Part shown: positions 63,289 through 64,000 of the stretch, in pieces
How the letters are laid out: each line of letters starts with the position of its first letter
Position numbering within the stretch: position 1 is the first letter of the stretch
NCBI GenBank assembly: GCA_030323885.1
Contig: CM059190.1
Location: 101,354,483 to 101,418,482, forward strand
Length of the DNA: 64,000 bases
Reading direction: 5' to 3'
Origin: Branchipolynoe longqiensis
Lineage: Eukaryota > Annelida > Polychaeta > Phyllodocida > Polynoidae
Translations under genes and position numbers: made by a program
Notes under the pieces: generated by a model
What the model was told of the DNA's origin: nothing
The model's input: the letters and a program-made list of their open reading frames with translations, nothing else
The model's database searches: none

Positions 63289-63624
63289 GGCAGCGAGACG
63301 TAGCTCAGGTGGTAGAGTGTCCACCTGTGAAGGTTTGGGTCATCCTATCGATCCTGCTCAGTGGAGCCATTTGCAGTTTGGGCTATTTTCCGTTCCAACC
63401 AGTGGTCCACAACTGGTTCATCAAAGGCTGTGGTATATGCCGTCCTGTCTGTGGGAAAGTGCATATAAAATACCCCTTGTTGCTTATCTGAAGGAGTAGC
63501 CTATGTGGCGGCAGCGGGTTTCCTCCAAAGAAATATGTCAGAATGACCATGTCTTTGACGTCTAATATTCAATGATAAAAACCAATGTGCTCTAGAGGCG
63601 TCATTAAATAAAACAAACTTGACT
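63289..63624 (+). mobile_element. SINE-A inserted at the lectin stop codon
   Basis: Full-length SINE-A with a 14-bp target duplication, TGTGAACTGAGAGC, at 63275-63288 and 63625-63638. The duplicated target contains the gene's own TGA. Confidence 0.9.
63607..63612 (+). promoter_or_regulatory. AATAAA supplied by the SINE-A tail
   Basis: Lies 323 bp after the lectin stop. It is the first AATAAA after it, so the SINE probably provides the poly(A) signal. Confidence 0.5.
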
Positions 63625-63731
63625 TGTGAACTGAGAGCAGGCAGTTTGGGGGAGGGGGCTGGGGGGCTGGAGGGGGGTAGACAGCATTATAAAAAATATT
63701 CACCTCCAGTAAGGGTTAACAGCGACCAAGT

Positions 63732-64000
63732 TTTAAGCTGCATAGTGTGATGATAACAACAAATTTTCAAAACCAAGGAAATTATCTAGATTTGATTCTA
63801 CATATCTAACTTACATACCGGTGAAGTTATTAAGCGACATAGAAGGGAATATTGAGTCAATTTAATAGAACCTGTTACTGCAGAAGCCTATGGTGTCAGG
63901 GTTTTGGCATGCTTGCCATAATTTATTTTGCACGGTTGCACTTCAAATATCTCAAAAGTTAGCCGTTAAAAATAAAAGCCACTTCAAAGTAAAGTAAGGT
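63732..64000. mobile_element. MITE M1, cut by window end
   Basis: Left end aagctgcatagtgtgatg. The body runs to aagtaaggt at the last base. Confidence 0.7.

Noticed and set aside
63294..63360. tRNA gene (A and B boxes present)
   Set aside because: It is the tRNA-derived head of SINE-A, lacking a foldable anticodon and acceptor stem. All other tRNA-like heads in the window continue into SINE bodies too.

Overview
This is a eukaryotic, intron-rich and repeat-rich nuclear window. Its tRNA-derived SINEs, TTAA-flanked MITE-like elements and YR-retrotransposon remnants suggest a lophotrochozoan, most likely a mollusc. That placement is inference: no species marker is present. Two host genes can be read, both on the + strand, and neither fits the usual single-ORF view because their exons are 56-330 nt long.

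(1) 289-10379: the last seven exons of SUPV3L1 (SUV3), the Ski2-like RNA helicase of the mitochondrial degradosome. They run from just before helicase motif VI to the stop codon. All six splice donors are GT, all seven acceptors are AG, and the reading frame is continuous across every junction. The 5' exons lie upstream of the window.

(2) 50686-63284: a four-exon gene for a 248-residue protein with ricin-B-type beta-trefoil (lectin-like) repeats, read from a putative ATG to a TGA. Further 5' exons cannot be excluded.

10.4-50 kb holds no convincing host gene. It contains: a foldback DNA element made of degenerate CGTA words (10.6-11.15 kb); LTR-retrotransposon pieces (11.2-13.1 and 25.2-26.3 kb); a decayed tyrosine-recombinase (DIRS-like) pseudogene (13.6-14.5 kb); an AT-rich non-coding block with tandem repeats (15-25 kb); two GC-rich islands carrying the same gag-like zinc-finger ORF (29.1-30.3 kb on +, 36.5-39.2 kb on -); several minisatellites; and many copies of one TTAA-flanked element (TIR core CATAGTCCGATG) and three tRNA-headed SINE families.

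The most striking observation is a recurring architecture at splice acceptors. Upstream of SUPV3L1 exon 6 are ten tandem copies of that exon's own 3' splice site plus its first ~31 nt. Upstream of exon 2 are six copies of its splice site plus first ~33 nt. In the lectin gene, a ~68-copy 30-bp minisatellite ends exactly at the acceptor of exon 2, and diverged duplicates of the tract preceding exon 3 lie upstream of that exon. Four of about eleven acceptors in the window are therefore abutted by arrays built from, or ending in, the splice site itself. A second notable point: a SINE inserted at the lectin stop codon duplicated a 14-bp target that contains the stop, and it now supplies the 3' UTR and a poly(A) signal.
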